NCBI GenBank assembly: GCA_002372545.1 | Contig: DFHD01000017.1 | Span: forward strand, 1-17,568 | Source: Lachnospiraceae bacterium UBA3732 | GTDB lineage: Bacteria; Bacillota; Clostridia; Lachnospirales; Lachnospiraceae | DNA length: 17,568 nucleotides | Direction: 5' to 3' | Shown: piece by piece, positions 5,706 through 14,131 of the stretch | Numbering within the stretch: the stretch's first letter is position 1 | Layout: each line of letters opens with the position of its first letter | Program-made: the position numbers and the translations under genes | Notes under the pieces: model-generated | What the model saw: only the letters and a program-made list of their open reading frames with translations | The model's database searches: none | What the model was told of the DNA's origin: nothing

Positions 5706-7469
5706 GTGGATAATGAAAAGAATTATCTTTACAGAGCAATTGAAAAGGCCGGGGTGGTCGTGATCGTAAAGCGGCTGATGAAGGCCTATAACGGCAAGGT
5801 CAGGATTGATTATATTTCCGACAATGCCGATTATTTCGGGCTGAATACCCGTGCGGTCCTGGACGGCTACCGCCTTCTTGAGGATTATGTTCATCCGGAT
5901 GACCGGGAGAAGCTGAAGTATGAGGTGGCTGTTGCCCGGGCCAACCGGATGGATTATACCTGCGAGTTTCGCTTTGTGGATGACGGGGGCAGAATGCGTC
6001 CGCTTATTTTGGATGCGATGTTTACCGAGGATGAGCAGGGTGACGACATTACGGAGTTTCTGGTCAGAGAGCAGACCTATCAGAAAAAAGCCGACGAGAC
6101 AGCCGGGGAAAAGGACAGAATGGTCGGGGATATTTCCATTAGCCGGCTTTTCGACGATCTGAGGATCGGGGAACTGATCCGCGAATTTGCCGCGTCCTTT
6201 AACCTTTACTCGGCTGTGATGGACATGAAGGACCAGGTCATCGGGAATCCGGTGGGTCCCACGGCGTATTTCGGCGAGTTCTATGAAATGCTCCGGAATC
6301 CGAACAATCTGGAGTATTTTGAAAATATGCGGGCCTGCATCCGTTCCGGTGAGGGACCGGTCTATGAGGAGATTCCGGATGGAAATCCGGACAACCGGCT
6401 TTCGGCGGCGCCCATCATGGTAAACGGGATATATATGGCCACGTGGCTGCTTTATGCGCATACGCGTCAGCAGAACCAGGTGCTTTTCCATGTGCAGGAG
6501 CAGCACGGAAAGATCGCGTCTATCCTGTCGGATATTCTGAGCAGGCTGGCCTTTCAGGAGAGCGGCGGAGAGGAGCTGGCAGCGGTAGAGGACAGGCTGA
6601 ACTTTTTGCTGAACGAACGAAAGATCCTTCTTGCGCTCCAGGAGCTTTCCGGGGATAAGAAAGAACTCTTTCAGCGGATGTCCGAAGCCGGCAGTCTGCT
6701 GAATCTGGATTATATCGTTTATTATTCGCAGGATAAAAAGAATCCGGAGCGCATGACTCTGGAGGATTACTGGTCGCGCACCGGAAAGAGCGCGGATGCC
6801 GAGTCGGTCTTTGTCTGGGATAATGATCATTATCCGGCTGAGGTGCAGAGACAGATCCGTGAGGGCGGGCTGATCGTGGATCAGCGTAACATGACCAACC
6901 AGATGCGTGTGGAAGTGTTCGGCGGAACAGTACGGGCCATTATGGTCTTCCCTGTCATGCAAAAGGGACAGTATACAGGCCGGCTGATCTTTATTGAGTC
7001 GACAAGAGAAAGAGTCTGGAGAGAAGATGAAATAGACTTTGCCAGAATGCTCTGCAAGCTGGTTGCCAAAAAGCTCCGGACCCCCAAGAGTATAAAAAAG
7101 ACAGCGGACGGAGCCGCGTTTGAGATATTTGACCTGGTGGAATATCCGATTTTCGCCAGGGACAGCGCCACGGGCGAGGTGATCTTCTCCAACCGGGCCA
7201 TGAATCTGGCTATCGGCGTGGACTTTACGAAGAAAAACAGCTTCGAGATCATTCCGCCGGCGGTGGACGCCTTCGAGGGCTACCGGGATGCGGAATCCGC
7301 ATCGGAGCATGAGGAGGAAAAGCAGGTCACCAGCCGTTTCCGCCGGTATATCAGCCGGCTCTCCGGCATCTATAACGTGACTGAGCACCGCATGAAGTGG
7401 AAGGATAAGAAACCGGCTTCTCTGTTTATCTTGCAGGAAGTAAAAGAAGAATCATTCGGAGGATACTAG
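5706..7469 (+). CDS. PAS/GAF multi-sensor protein without visible output domain
   Basis: A cytosolic protein of 587 residues with no membrane segment or signal peptide. An N-terminal PAS fold spans about 9-120 (YISDNADYFGL, then the typical VHPDD and CEFRFVDDGG segments). A middle region (about 145-255) resembles PocR-type sensory domains, less certainly. A GAF-like domain (about 320-458) includes MVFPVMQKGQYTGRLIF and ends in a REDEIDFARMLCKLVAKK helix. A second PAS-like domain (about 475-580) begins near EIFDLVEYPIFARD. No GGDEF, EAL, kinase, HD or DNA-binding motif follows, so it probably works through protein contacts. GTG at 5706 is chosen because AAGGGGGG lies 7 bases upstream; earlier GTG and ATG codons at 5673 and 5676 lack such a site. 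The mreB start is 1 base after its stop, and the mreB ribosome site lies inside this gene, so coupling to MreB is plausible. Confidence 0.72.
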   Translation: MDNEKNYLYRAIEKAGVVVIVKRLMKAYNGKVRIDYISDNADYFGLNTRAVLDGYRLLEDYVHPDDREKLKYEVAVARANRMDYTCEFRFVDDGGRMRPLILDAMFTEDEQGDDITEFLVREQTYQKKADETAGEKDRMVGDISISRLFDDLRIGELIREFAASFNLYSAVMDMKDQVIGNPVGPTAYFGEFYEMLRNPNNLEYFENMRACIRSGEGPVYEEIPDGNPDNRLSAAPIMVNGIYMATWLLYAHTRQQNQVLFHVQEQHGKIASILSDILSRLAFQESGGEELAAVEDRLNFLLNERKILLALQELSGDKKELFQRMSEAGSLLNLDYIVYYSQDKKNPERMTLEDYWSRTGKSADAESVFVWDNDHYPAEVQRQIREGGLIVDQRNMTNQMRVEVFGGTVRAIMVFPVMQKGQYTGRLIFIESTRERVWREDEIDFARMLCKLVAKKLRTPKSIKKTADGAAFEIFDLVEYPIFARDSATGEVIFSNRAMNLAIGVDFTKKNSFEIIPPAVDAFEGYRDAESASEHEEEKQVTSRFRRYISRLSGIYNVTEHRMKWKDKKPASLFILQEVKEESFGGY

Positions 7470-7470
7470 A

Positions 7471-8466
7471 ATGGCCAATCTGGACCTGGGGATCGATCTG
7501 GGGACATCAAATATTCTTGTTTATATGAAGGGACAGGGAGTAGTGCTGAACGAACCCTCTGTCATCGCGTATGACAAGGAATCGGACCGGATCGTGGAGA
7601 TCGGAGAGGAAGCAAGACTGATGCTGGGCAGGACGCCCGGGAATCTGATCGCCATCAAACCCCTCAGAAACGGCGTGATCTCGGAATATACCAAGACAGA
7701 AAAGATGATCAAATATTTTATCCGTAAGGCAATCGGCCGGAATTTCTTCGGCCGGCGTCCCCGGATTTCTGTTTGCGTGCCCTCCAACGTTACGGAGGTG
7801 GAAAAGCGGGCCGTGGAGGAGGCTACCTATAACGCCGGCGCACGGTTTGTGAATATCGTGGAGGAACCCATTGCCGCAGCAATCGGCGCAGGCATCGATA
7901 TCACCCGTCCGATCGGCAATCTCATTGTGGATATCGGCGGAGGAACAACGGATATCGCTGTGATCTCCATGGGCGGAGCGGTGGTTTCCAGCTCGCTGAA
8001 GGTGGCCGGGGATGAGTTTGATGATTCCATTATCCGTTATGTCCGCAAGCGTCATAATCTGCTGATCGGCGATCGGACGGCGGAGGAGATCAAGCTGAAT
8101 ATCGGAACGGCCTATAAGCGGCCGGAAAATATCTCCATGGATGTAAGAGGAAGAGACTTGGTGACGGGACTTCCCAAGACGGTTGTCATGACCTCGGATG
8201 ATTCCGCAGAGGCTCTCCGGGAAGCTGTCGGACAGGTGGTTGAGGCTATCCGCAGCGTGCTCGAAAAGACGCCGCCTGAGCTGGCTGCGGATATTGCGGA
8301 CCGGGGGATCATTCTTTCCGGCGGCGGCGCGCTTCTGCATGGTCTTGAGCAGCTGATCGAGGAAAAGACCGGCATTACCACCATGACGGCGGAAAAGCCC
8401 ATGGAGGTTGTGGTGATCGGAACCGGAAAATACCAGGAATATCTGGAAGAGACAGAAAAACTGTAA
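7471..8466 (+). CDS. mreB: MreB/Mbl-family bacterial actin
   Basis: A 331-residue actin homologue that forms membrane-bound filaments guiding the elongation peptidoglycan machinery. The nucleotide-binding signatures are present in order: phosphate 1 LGIDLGTSNILVY (6-18), the EEPIAAAIGAG segment (131-141), phosphate 2 VDIGGGTTDIAVIS (153-166) and adenosine GIILSGGGALLHGL (279-292). Length is typical. GGAGG sits 8 bases before the ATG, and the gene starts 1 base after the sensor gene stops. Unlike the classical locus there is no mreC or mreD beside it; recD2 follows 3 bases downstream. It may therefore be one of several paralogues (MreB, Mbl or MreBH), which the sequence alone does not separate. 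No unusual active-site changes were seen. Confidence 0.92.
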   Translation: MANLDLGIDLGTSNILVYMKGQGVVLNEPSVIAYDKESDRIVEIGEEARLMLGRTPGNLIAIKPLRNGVISEYTKTEKMIKYFIRKAIGRNFFGRRPRISVCVPSNVTEVEKRAVEEATYNAGARFVNIVEEPIAAAIGAGIDITRPIGNLIVDIGGGTTDIAVISMGGAVVSSSLKVAGDEFDDSIIRYVRKRHNLLIGDRTAEEIKLNIGTAYKRPENISMDVRGRDLVTGLPKTVVMTSDDSAEALREAVGQVVEAIRSVLEKTPPELAADIADRGIILSGGGALLHGLEQLIEEKTGITTMTAEKPMEVVVIGTGKYQEYLEETEKL

Positions 8467-8469
8467 CGG

Positions 8470-10728
8470 ATGCTGAGAGAAGGCTATATCGAAAAAATCA
8501 TATACCGGAACGAAGAAAACGGCTATACGGTCCTTGAGGTTGAAACCACGGAGGGAAACGAGGTTTTTCACGGGACCGTTTTTGGCGCGGCCGAAGGCAT
8601 GTATGTCAGGGCTGAGGGAGAGTATGTCTACCATCCGCAGTACGATCTGCAGTTCCGGATGGATACCTGCGAGCTTTCCATGCCGGAGGATCTGACCGGG
8701 ATCGAACGCTTTCTGGCCTCCGGCGTCATTAAGGGCGTAAGGGAGACCATGGCCAGACGGATCCTGCAGACCTTTCGGGAGGATTCCCTCCGGATCATGG
8801 ACGAGGAGCCGGAGCGGCTGGCGGAGATTAAGGGCATATCCCTGAAAATGGCAAGAAAGATGGGGGAATCCTATCAGGAGACCAGAGCGTACCGGAATGT
8901 GATCATGTTCCTCTCGAAATACGGGATCGGCGTCAAAATGGCGGTGAAGATCTACAGGGAATTCGGGGACGGGATCTACAAGGTGATCAAGGAGAATCCC
9001 TACCGGATCGCGGAGGCGGTTCCGGGCGTCGGCTTTGTTACGGCGGACCGGATCGCGCTGGGCAGCGGAATGGCCCGGGACAGCAGCATCCGCCTGCATT
9101 CCCTTGTTCTTTATATCCTCGGGGAATCCGGAAACCTGGGACATATGTATATCCCGGAGTCCTGGCTGGTAAAAAAGGCCTATGAGCTTTCCGAGAGCGA
9201 GGAGGAATTCGGGGAATTTCAGGAAAGAATACATGATCTTCTGCTGGAAATGACCATTGCCGGCAAGGTCATGATGAAGAATACGCCGGATGGTGAGGTG
9301 GCGGTGTACGCTGCCTGGGATTATTATACCGAGCTGGGAAGCGCCCGGCTGCTGAACGATCTCACCCTGCACTATGATATAGATGAGAGCGAGCTGGAAA
9401 CTGCCATGAAAAGGGTAGAGAAGGAATGCGGCATCCAGATGGAGGAAATCCAGAAAAATGCTGTGGAAACGGCCATCCGCTCGGGAGTCAGCGTGATCAC
9501 AGGCGGCCCGGGAACGGGGAAGACCACCATTATCCACGCCATTATCAAGTACTTTGAGCAGCAGGGCGAATCGGTTCTGCTTGCCGCTCCCACGGGCCGG
9601 GCAGCCAAGAGGATCACGGAATCCACAGGCTATCAGGCCAGGACCATTCACCGGCTGCTGGAATTCTGCGGTATGCCGGAGAATAACGGGGAGGATGTCA
9701 AAATGACCTTCCTCCGGAACGAGGAAAATCCGCTTTCCTGCGACGCGCTGATCGTGGACGAGGCGTCCATGATCGATTCCCGGCTGTTCTACGCGCTTCT
9801 GAAGGCGCTGGTCAACGGGACGAGGCTGATCCTGGTCGGAGATACGGACCAGCTTCCGCCGGTCGGCGCGGGAAATGTGCTGCATGATATCATTGCCAGC
9901 GGATGCTTTCCGGTGACGGTCCTGCAGAGGATATTCCGGCAGGCGGAGGACAGCAGTATCGTGGAAAATGCCCACAGGATCAAGGACGGCATCCATCTGA
10001 GCATCAATAATAAAAGTAAGGATTTCTTTTTCATCCCCCGAAGCGGTACAGAGGCCATCCGGGAGGAATGTGTTAAGCTGCTCCGGGATCAGCTTCCCGG
10101 ATATCTGGGCGTGGAGCCCGGAGAGATCCAGCTGCTGACGCCCATGCGGCGGTACGAACTCGGCGTGGAGGCCATGAACAGGACTCTTCAGTCGGCCATT
10201 AATCCCCCGGGCAGGACGAAAAGGGAGAAAGCTTTCGGAGAGGTGATCTTCCGCGAGGGAGATAAGGTCATGCAGATCCGGAACGATTACAAGCTGGAGT
10301 GGAAGATCTACCGGAACGTCCCGAAACGGGAAGGCCTTCTGGATGAGGGGATCGGCGTATTCAACGGTGATATGGGGACTCTGGTGGAGGTCAACGACTT
10401 CGATGAGGAGCTGGTTGTGCTGTTTGATGACGGCCGGATCGTGACCTACGATTACCGCCAGGCGGATAATCTGAGCCATGCCTTTGCCATTACGGTGCAT
10501 AAATCCCAGGGAAGTGAGTATCCGGCAGTGGTGCTCCCCCTTTACAGCGGTCCGAGAAAGCTTCTCAGCAGGAATCTTCTCTATACCGCGGTTACGCGGG
10601 CCAGGCAGATGGTGGTTGTGGTGGGTAACCTGAAGCTTGTGAATGATATGATCGACAATGTACAGGTCCAGAGACGGTTTACCGGTTTTACGGAGAGAAT
10701 AAAGGAAATATATGCAGATACTGACTGA
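8470..10728 (+). CDS. recD2: RecD2-type ATP-dependent DNA helicase (SF1B)
   Basis: A 752-residue 5'-3' DNA helicase of the RecD2 (YrrC) type, which acts without RecB or RecC and is linked to replication-fork and mismatch or recombination repair. The N-terminal OB-like part (1-75) and helix-hairpin-helix segments (about 83-200, e.g. LAEIKGISLKMARKM and VPGVGFVTADRI) are RecD2-specific. Helicase motifs follow: Walker A GGPGTGKTT (345-353), LIVDEASMID (427-436), GDTDQLPPVGAG (457-468), TVHKSQGSEYPAV (675-687) and LLYTAVTRAR (703-712). Length matches the family (about 730-800). The ATG lies 3 bases after the mreB stop with no clear ribosome site, so translation probably depends on coupling. The last 17 bases overlap comFC. 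Confidence 0.94.
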   Translation: MLREGYIEKIIYRNEENGYTVLEVETTEGNEVFHGTVFGAAEGMYVRAEGEYVYHPQYDLQFRMDTCELSMPEDLTGIERFLASGVIKGVRETMARRILQTFREDSLRIMDEEPERLAEIKGISLKMARKMGESYQETRAYRNVIMFLSKYGIGVKMAVKIYREFGDGIYKVIKENPYRIAEAVPGVGFVTADRIALGSGMARDSSIRLHSLVLYILGESGNLGHMYIPESWLVKKAYELSESEEEFGEFQERIHDLLLEMTIAGKVMMKNTPDGEVAVYAAWDYYTELGSARLLNDLTLHYDIDESELETAMKRVEKECGIQMEEIQKNAVETAIRSGVSVITGGPGTGKTTIIHAIIKYFEQQGESVLLAAPTGRAAKRITESTGYQARTIHRLLEFCGMPENNGEDVKMTFLRNEENPLSCDALIVDEASMIDSRLFYALLKALVNGTRLILVGDTDQLPPVGAGNVLHDIIASGCFPVTVLQRIFRQAEDSSIVENAHRIKDGIHLSINNKSKDFFFIPRSGTEAIREECVKLLRDQLPGYLGVEPGEIQLLTPMRRYELGVEAMNRTLQSAINPPGRTKREKAFGEVIFREGDKVMQIRNDYKLEWKIYRNVPKREGLLDEGIGVFNGDMGTLVEVNDFDEELVVLFDDGRIVTYDYRQADNLSHAFAITVHKSQGSEYPAVVLPLYSGPRKLLSRNLLYTAVTRARQMVVVVGNLKLVNDMIDNVQVQRRFTGFTERIKEIYADTD

Positions 10729-11446
10729 TCTTATTTTTCCGCCCCGCTGTGCGGTCTGCGATGCCGTGCTTCCGGCGGGGGAATGGGGCGCCTGCAGAGC
10801 CTGCAAGGCCAGGCTCAGGTATATCCGGGAGCCGAGATGTCTCCGCTGCGGCGGGGAAATGCCCTACGGCTCGGAGGAAGAGTACTGCGGAGGATGTGCG
10901 GGCAGAAAGCTTTCGTATGAGATGGGCTTTCCGCTTCTCAGCTATGTTCCGCCGGTGTCGGACGCGGTGGCGGCCATGAAGTACCATGGAAGAAAGGAAT
11001 ATGCGGCCTTCTATGCCTCCGAGATGCTCCGGGTCTTTTCGGCATCCTACAGGCTGGCTGCGCCGGAGGCGGTGATCCCGGTCCCGGTTTCCGCAAGAAG
11101 GCTGCGGAAAAGGGGCTATAATCAGGCTGAACTTCTGGCGGAGTTTATTGCGGAGGGAATGCAGCTGCCCATGGATACCGGTTTTCTTCGCCGGATCCGT
11201 AATACGAAGCCCCAGAAGACTCTGGGGAGCAGCGCCCGGGAGGACAATCTGAGGGCATCCTTTCTGGCGGAGACGCCTCCGGGAGAAAGGCCGTACCGCA
11301 CGGTGCTTCTGGTGGATGATATCTATACCACGGGAGCAACGGTGAACGCCTGCGCGGAAGCCATGAAGGCGGCGGGGGTGCAGAAGGTATATTATACCAG
11401 TGTTACCATTGTGAACCGGAGTGACGAGGGAACTCTGAAGAAATAA
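10712..11446 (+). CDS. comFC: ComF-family phosphoribosyltransferase-like protein
   Basis: A 244-residue ComF/GntX-type protein. Eight cysteines in CxxC pairs near the N-terminus (C13/C16, C28/C31, C43/C46, C59/C62) should form a zinc-ribbon-like module. The C-terminal half has the type I phosphoribosyltransferase fold, with the PRPP loop VLLVDDIYTTGAT (198-210) and the family signature RRLRKRGYNQAELLA (129-143). ComFC is needed for DNA uptake in naturally competent bacteria and interacts with the ComFA helicase, but homologues occur widely in species not known to be competent. No comFA is nearby. The ATG lies within the end of recD2, after AAAGGA with 5-base spacing. Linkage to recD2 suggests a shared role in single-stranded DNA handling, which is inference. 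Confidence 0.9.
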   Translation: MQILTDLIFPPRCAVCDAVLPAGEWGACRACKARLRYIREPRCLRCGGEMPYGSEEEYCGGCAGRKLSYEMGFPLLSYVPPVSDAVAAMKYHGRKEYAAFYASEMLRVFSASYRLAAPEAVIPVPVSARRLRKRGYNQAELLAEFIAEGMQLPMDTGFLRRIRNTKPQKTLGSSAREDNLRASFLAETPPGERPYRTVLLVDDIYTTGATVNACAEAMKAAGVQKVYYTSVTIVNRSDEGTLKK

Positions 11447-11478
11447 ACGATTTTTGCATGGAGCAAAGGAGGAAGAAC

Positions 11479-12549
11479 ATGAAGCGAGTGGCGCTGATCT
11501 TCGGCGGAAGATCCAGTGAACATGAGGTATCCTGTGTTTCGGCCGCCAGTGTGGCTGAGAATCTGGACAGGGAAAAGTATGAGGTGATCCTGGTCGGGAT
11601 CGAAAAGAGCGGAAGATGGCTTCTGGCAGATACCATCGGTTCTCTTCGGGACGGCAGCTGGAAAAACAGCGATACAGAGGTTATTCTTTCTCCGAGTACC
11701 GGAAGAAAGCTTCTTCTGAGAAAGGGAGATTCCTGGCAGGAAAAGGAGATTGATGTGGCGTTCCCCATGCTTCATGGCCTCTGGGGAGAGGACGGAACCA
11801 TCCAGGGACTCTTTGAAATGGCGGATATTCCCTACGTGGGCTGCGGCACCCTTTCCTCCGCAGTCTGCATGGATAAGCTTTTTGCCAAGCAGGTGGCTGC
11901 CGAGGCGGGCATCATCCAGGCGGACTTTGTACCCGTTTTTGCTGAAAAACTGGCGGATATGGACAGCGTGATCGAAGGGATTGAAAAGAAGGAGGCTTAT
12001 CCGGTATTCGTGAAGCCTTCCAATGCGGGATCCTCCGTGGGGATCACAAAGGCCCATGACCGTGAGGAATTAAAAAAAGGCCTTCTGGAGGCGGCAAAGC
12101 ATGACAGAAAGATCCTGGTGGAGGAAACCATTGTAGGAAGAGAGCTGGAGTGTGCGGCCTATGGCTGGGGGGAGGAGACTCTTGCCAGCGGCGTGGGAGA
12201 AGTGATCAGCGCAGCTGAGTTCTATGATTATGATGCGAAGTATAATGATGCGGCCTCCCGAACGGTGATCGATCCGCCTCTTCCGGAAGGGAAGAAGGAG
12301 GAAATCCAGGAGGTGACGAGGAAGATATTCCGCTGCTGCGACGGCTTTGGCTTTGCCAGGGTGGATTTCTTCCTGGAAAAGGATACGAACCGGGTCGTAT
12401 TCAGTGAGATCAATACTATCCCGGGACATACGGCGATCAGCATGTATCCCATGCTTATGGCTGCTTCAGGCTATCCGATGCCGAAGTATCTTGACGGGCT
12501 GATCGAAATGGCCTTTTCCCGTCATAAAAACGGAATGACAGAAAAGTAA
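11479..12549 (+). CDS. ddl: D-alanine--D-alanine ligase
   Basis: A 356-residue ATP-grasp enzyme that makes the D-Ala-D-Ala dipeptide for peptidoglycan precursors. Visible features: the N-terminal IFGGRSSEHEVS (7-18) with E15, HGLWGEDG (99-106), the ATP-grasp KPSNAGSSVGI segment (179-189), the loop EFYDYDAKY (247-255), ARVDFF (293-298) and the metal-binding SEINTIPG (309-316). The tyrosine-containing KY loop is typical of D-Ala-D-Ala ligases; D-Ala-D-Lac (VanA-type) enzymes differ here, so vancomycin resistance is not indicated. ATG at 11479 is chosen because AAAGGAGG lies just upstream; an in-frame ATG 21 bases earlier lacks this. It follows comFC by 32 bases without a terminator and closes the operon. 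Its last 95 bases overlap the convergent CPBP gene. Confidence 0.94.
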   Translation: MKRVALIFGGRSSEHEVSCVSAASVAENLDREKYEVILVGIEKSGRWLLADTIGSLRDGSWKNSDTEVILSPSTGRKLLLRKGDSWQEKEIDVAFPMLHGLWGEDGTIQGLFEMADIPYVGCGTLSSAVCMDKLFAKQVAAEAGIIQADFVPVFAEKLADMDSVIEGIEKKEAYPVFVKPSNAGSSVGITKAHDREELKKGLLEAAKHDRKILVEETIVGRELECAAYGWGEETLASGVGEVISAAEFYDYDAKYNDAASRTVIDPPLPEGKKEEIQEVTRKIFRCCDGFGFARVDFFLEKDTNRVVFSEINTIPGHTAISMYPMLMAASGYPMPKYLDGLIEMAFSRHKNGMTEK

Positions 12550-13351
12550 GAGCCAGGGAAAGGAGCATGGCGCACACAAGGACCAGAACAGAGCCGGCTG
12601 TGCTGCCCATGAATTTCTTTGGCTGAAGATAAATGGCCAGACTGAAGGTCATATGCAGAAGAAGCGGCGGGAGGATTCCCCCGCTTTTTTCTTTCAGAAA
12701 ACCAAGGATCAGGCCGAAGATCAGGGCAAAGCTGCTTTCGAAAAGATTGAGATTGTACAGGGCGTAGCAGAAGGCGCTGAAGATCACTGCCGGAAGGGCG
12801 GTAAGCGCCTTTTTGGCAAAATGCAGGGTGACGCCACGGAAAATGATCTCTTCCGCGAGCGGAAGAAGGAAAATACCGGAGATGAGATAAAGGACCGAGG
12901 CGTCTGCCGTCGTCATTTCCCGGATGGCAGAGCTGTATTTTTCCATAGCCCCGGGAAAAAGGTTCTGCAGGGTGTAAAGAAAGGCAGTGAGCATATACCG
13001 GAGGCAAAAGCCCAGAGGAAGAAGAAAAAGGTAGGGCAGGGGATGCATATATTTTGCTCGCAGCACCCGCTCAGCGGTTTTTCGCTCCACGGGGGCACCG
13101 AAGGTGCGTGTCCAGCCGGGAAAGCAGATGTGGCTGTACCAGAGACCGAAGACCACGAGATAGAGAATGGACCGGCAGGTGTGGAAAATGTCCGGTGTGA
13201 CCGCCAGGTCAAAGATCGAATCGATCCGGTTTAAGGGAGAAAAAAAATAGGAGATGGGGATGGAGGCAAAATACGCCACCAGCGCCAGAAAAAGGCATAA
13301 AAAAGGAGGGAGCAGCGCCGGCAAAAGATAAATTTTCTTTTTCTCCCGCAT
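12455..13351 (-). CDS. CPBP/CAAX-protease-like membrane protein with altered active-site motifs
   Basis: A 298-residue polytopic membrane protein with about seven to eight hydrophobic segments. It follows the CPBP (Abi/CAAX prenyl protease 2) layout: motif 1 LLPLAEEIIFRGV (163-174) contains E167, E168 and R172. Motif 2, usually FxxxH within a GLYHGN-type stretch, reads YALYNLN here, so the expected His is N200 and the Phe is Y196. Motif 4 keeps H233 (LLLHMTFS), but the usual Asn four residues later is S237. Active members are intramembrane metalloproteases; this one may be inactive or have changed function. The ATG follows AAAGAGGG with about 8-base spacing. The last ~31 codons, a hydrophilic tail, are encoded opposite the end of ddl. 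Family assignment is fairly secure, activity is not. Confidence 0.82.
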   Translation of the reverse strand: MREKKKIYLLPALLPPFLCLFLALVAYFASIPISYFFSPLNRIDSIFDLAVTPDIFHTCRSILYLVVFGLWYSHICFPGWTRTFGAPVERKTAERVLRAKYMHPLPYLFLLPLGFCLRYMLTAFLYTLQNLFPGAMEKYSSAIREMTTADASVLYLISGIFLLPLAEEIIFRGVTLHFAKKALTALPAVIFSAFCYALYNLNLFESSFALIFGLILGFLKEKSGGILPPLLLHMTFSLAIYLQPKKFMGSTAGSVLVLVCAMLLSLALTFLSFRFYDGKRPFRSARQDTSASDSLKQP

Positions 13352-13450
13352 GGTCTGTTCCCTCTTTCCTTAATCTGAATGGATATCAGCTAAATGCTCT
13401 AAATCTGATAATCTCAGCCGGATGATCTCAGTCTGTTCATTTCAGCCGGA

Positions 13451-14047
13451 TCAATCGACAATTTTCTTTTCTCTTTCGCGGCGTCTCTTTTCCTCTGCCC
13501 GTGCTGCCTTTTCGTCTGCCTTGGATTTCTTCATGGCAATATCGGTCTGGAGCTGCTTCTGGTATTCTGCCTGACGCTCAATAAGACGCTCGGAACGGCT
13601 CTTCTTCTTTTTCCTGCCCTTCTCATCCACGGCTGCGGCTTCTTCCTGCTGCTTCTTCTTGGTTGCTTTATGCAGGGTTTTTACGCTGGTAAGATAGATT
13701 CCGCTGACCATGGCCTTTACCTCGCCGTGGCTGGGTACATCGGAATAAATGGCTTCATCACAGATCAGGGTGGTGATCTGCGGCCCGATCTTGGCCTTCA
13801 CCACCGGTATCTTCGCCTTCTGATACCTCTTCGGTGCCTGGTCCATCACGGCCTTTGGCAGCTTGGCATCTTTCATTGGCATGATCTTTTTGTCGATGAT
13901 GAACATGCTTACCGGCTGGGCTGCTGCTGTGATCTCTTCACGCTGCTCCAGCTGTTTCTTCTGCATCTTGTTACCGAAGTAGTACAGGACACCGAGAATG
14001 GCCAGAAGGACCAGTAGGATGATACCTACGATAATGAGTATTTTCAC
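13451..14047 (-). CDS. Membrane-anchored basic protein of unknown function
   Basis: A 198-residue protein not recognised as a known family. Residues 2-24 form a single hydrophobic helix (signal anchor without lipobox or clear cleavage site). A compact domain of about 90 residues follows (about 45-125, including VSMFIIDKKIMPMK and ITTLICDEAIYSD). The C-terminal third (about 128-195) is strongly charged, rich in Lys, Arg, Glu and Ala, and should form a long helix. The charge could suit binding to nucleic acid, membrane or acidic protein; which side of the membrane it faces is unclear. The start is GTG, supported by AGGAG with 8-base spacing. It follows plsC by 84 bases and precedes the CPBP gene by 99 bases on the same strand, so cotranscription is possible. 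Confidence 0.75.
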   Translation of the reverse strand: MKILIIVGIILLVLLAILGVLYYFGNKMQKKQLEQREEITAAAQPVSMFIIDKKIMPMKDAKLPKAVMDQAPKRYQKAKIPVVKAKIGPQITTLICDEAIYSDVPSHGEVKAMVSGIYLTSVKTLHKATKKKQQEEAAAVDEKGRKKKKSRSERLIERQAEYQKQLQTDIAMKKSKADEKAARAEEKRRREREKKIVD

Positions 14048-14131
14048 TGTGTGTTCTCCTTAATTCTTTTTTCGTTCTGTGCACGCGCAGTGCATGTTTC
14101 GCGCATGCTTCATGTTCAGCGCCTAGTGCTG

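Noticed and set aside
5667..7388. 573-codon minus-strand open frame opposite the PAS/GAF gene
   Set aside because: The plus-strand protein has clear PAS and GAF patterns and a good ribosome site. The antisense frame has neither a domain nor a plausible start.
7507..10806. 1099-codon open frame on the minus strand opposite mreB and recD2
   Set aside because: The plus strand here encodes two complete, motif-rich conserved proteins, and the antisense product has no recognisable domain. The long open frame follows from codon bias in GC-rich DNA.
11479..12549. VanA-like D-Ala-D-Lac ligase and glycopeptide resistance
   Set aside because: The EFYDYDAKY loop is of the ordinary D-Ala-D-Ala type and no vanH, vanX or vanRS-like gene is nearby.
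13352..13450. Repeated TCAGCCGGAT (13414 and 13442) upstream of the CPBP gene, and a possible promoter there
   Set aside because: Two 10-base copies only, and no convincing -10 and -35 pair on the minus strand. No function can be assigned.
14048..14131. Short GC-rich inverted repeats (TGCAC/GTGCA and GCATG/CATGC) between plsC and the unknown membrane protein gene
   Set aside because: No U tract follows in either direction and the stems are only about 5 bp, so neither a terminator nor an operator can be supported.
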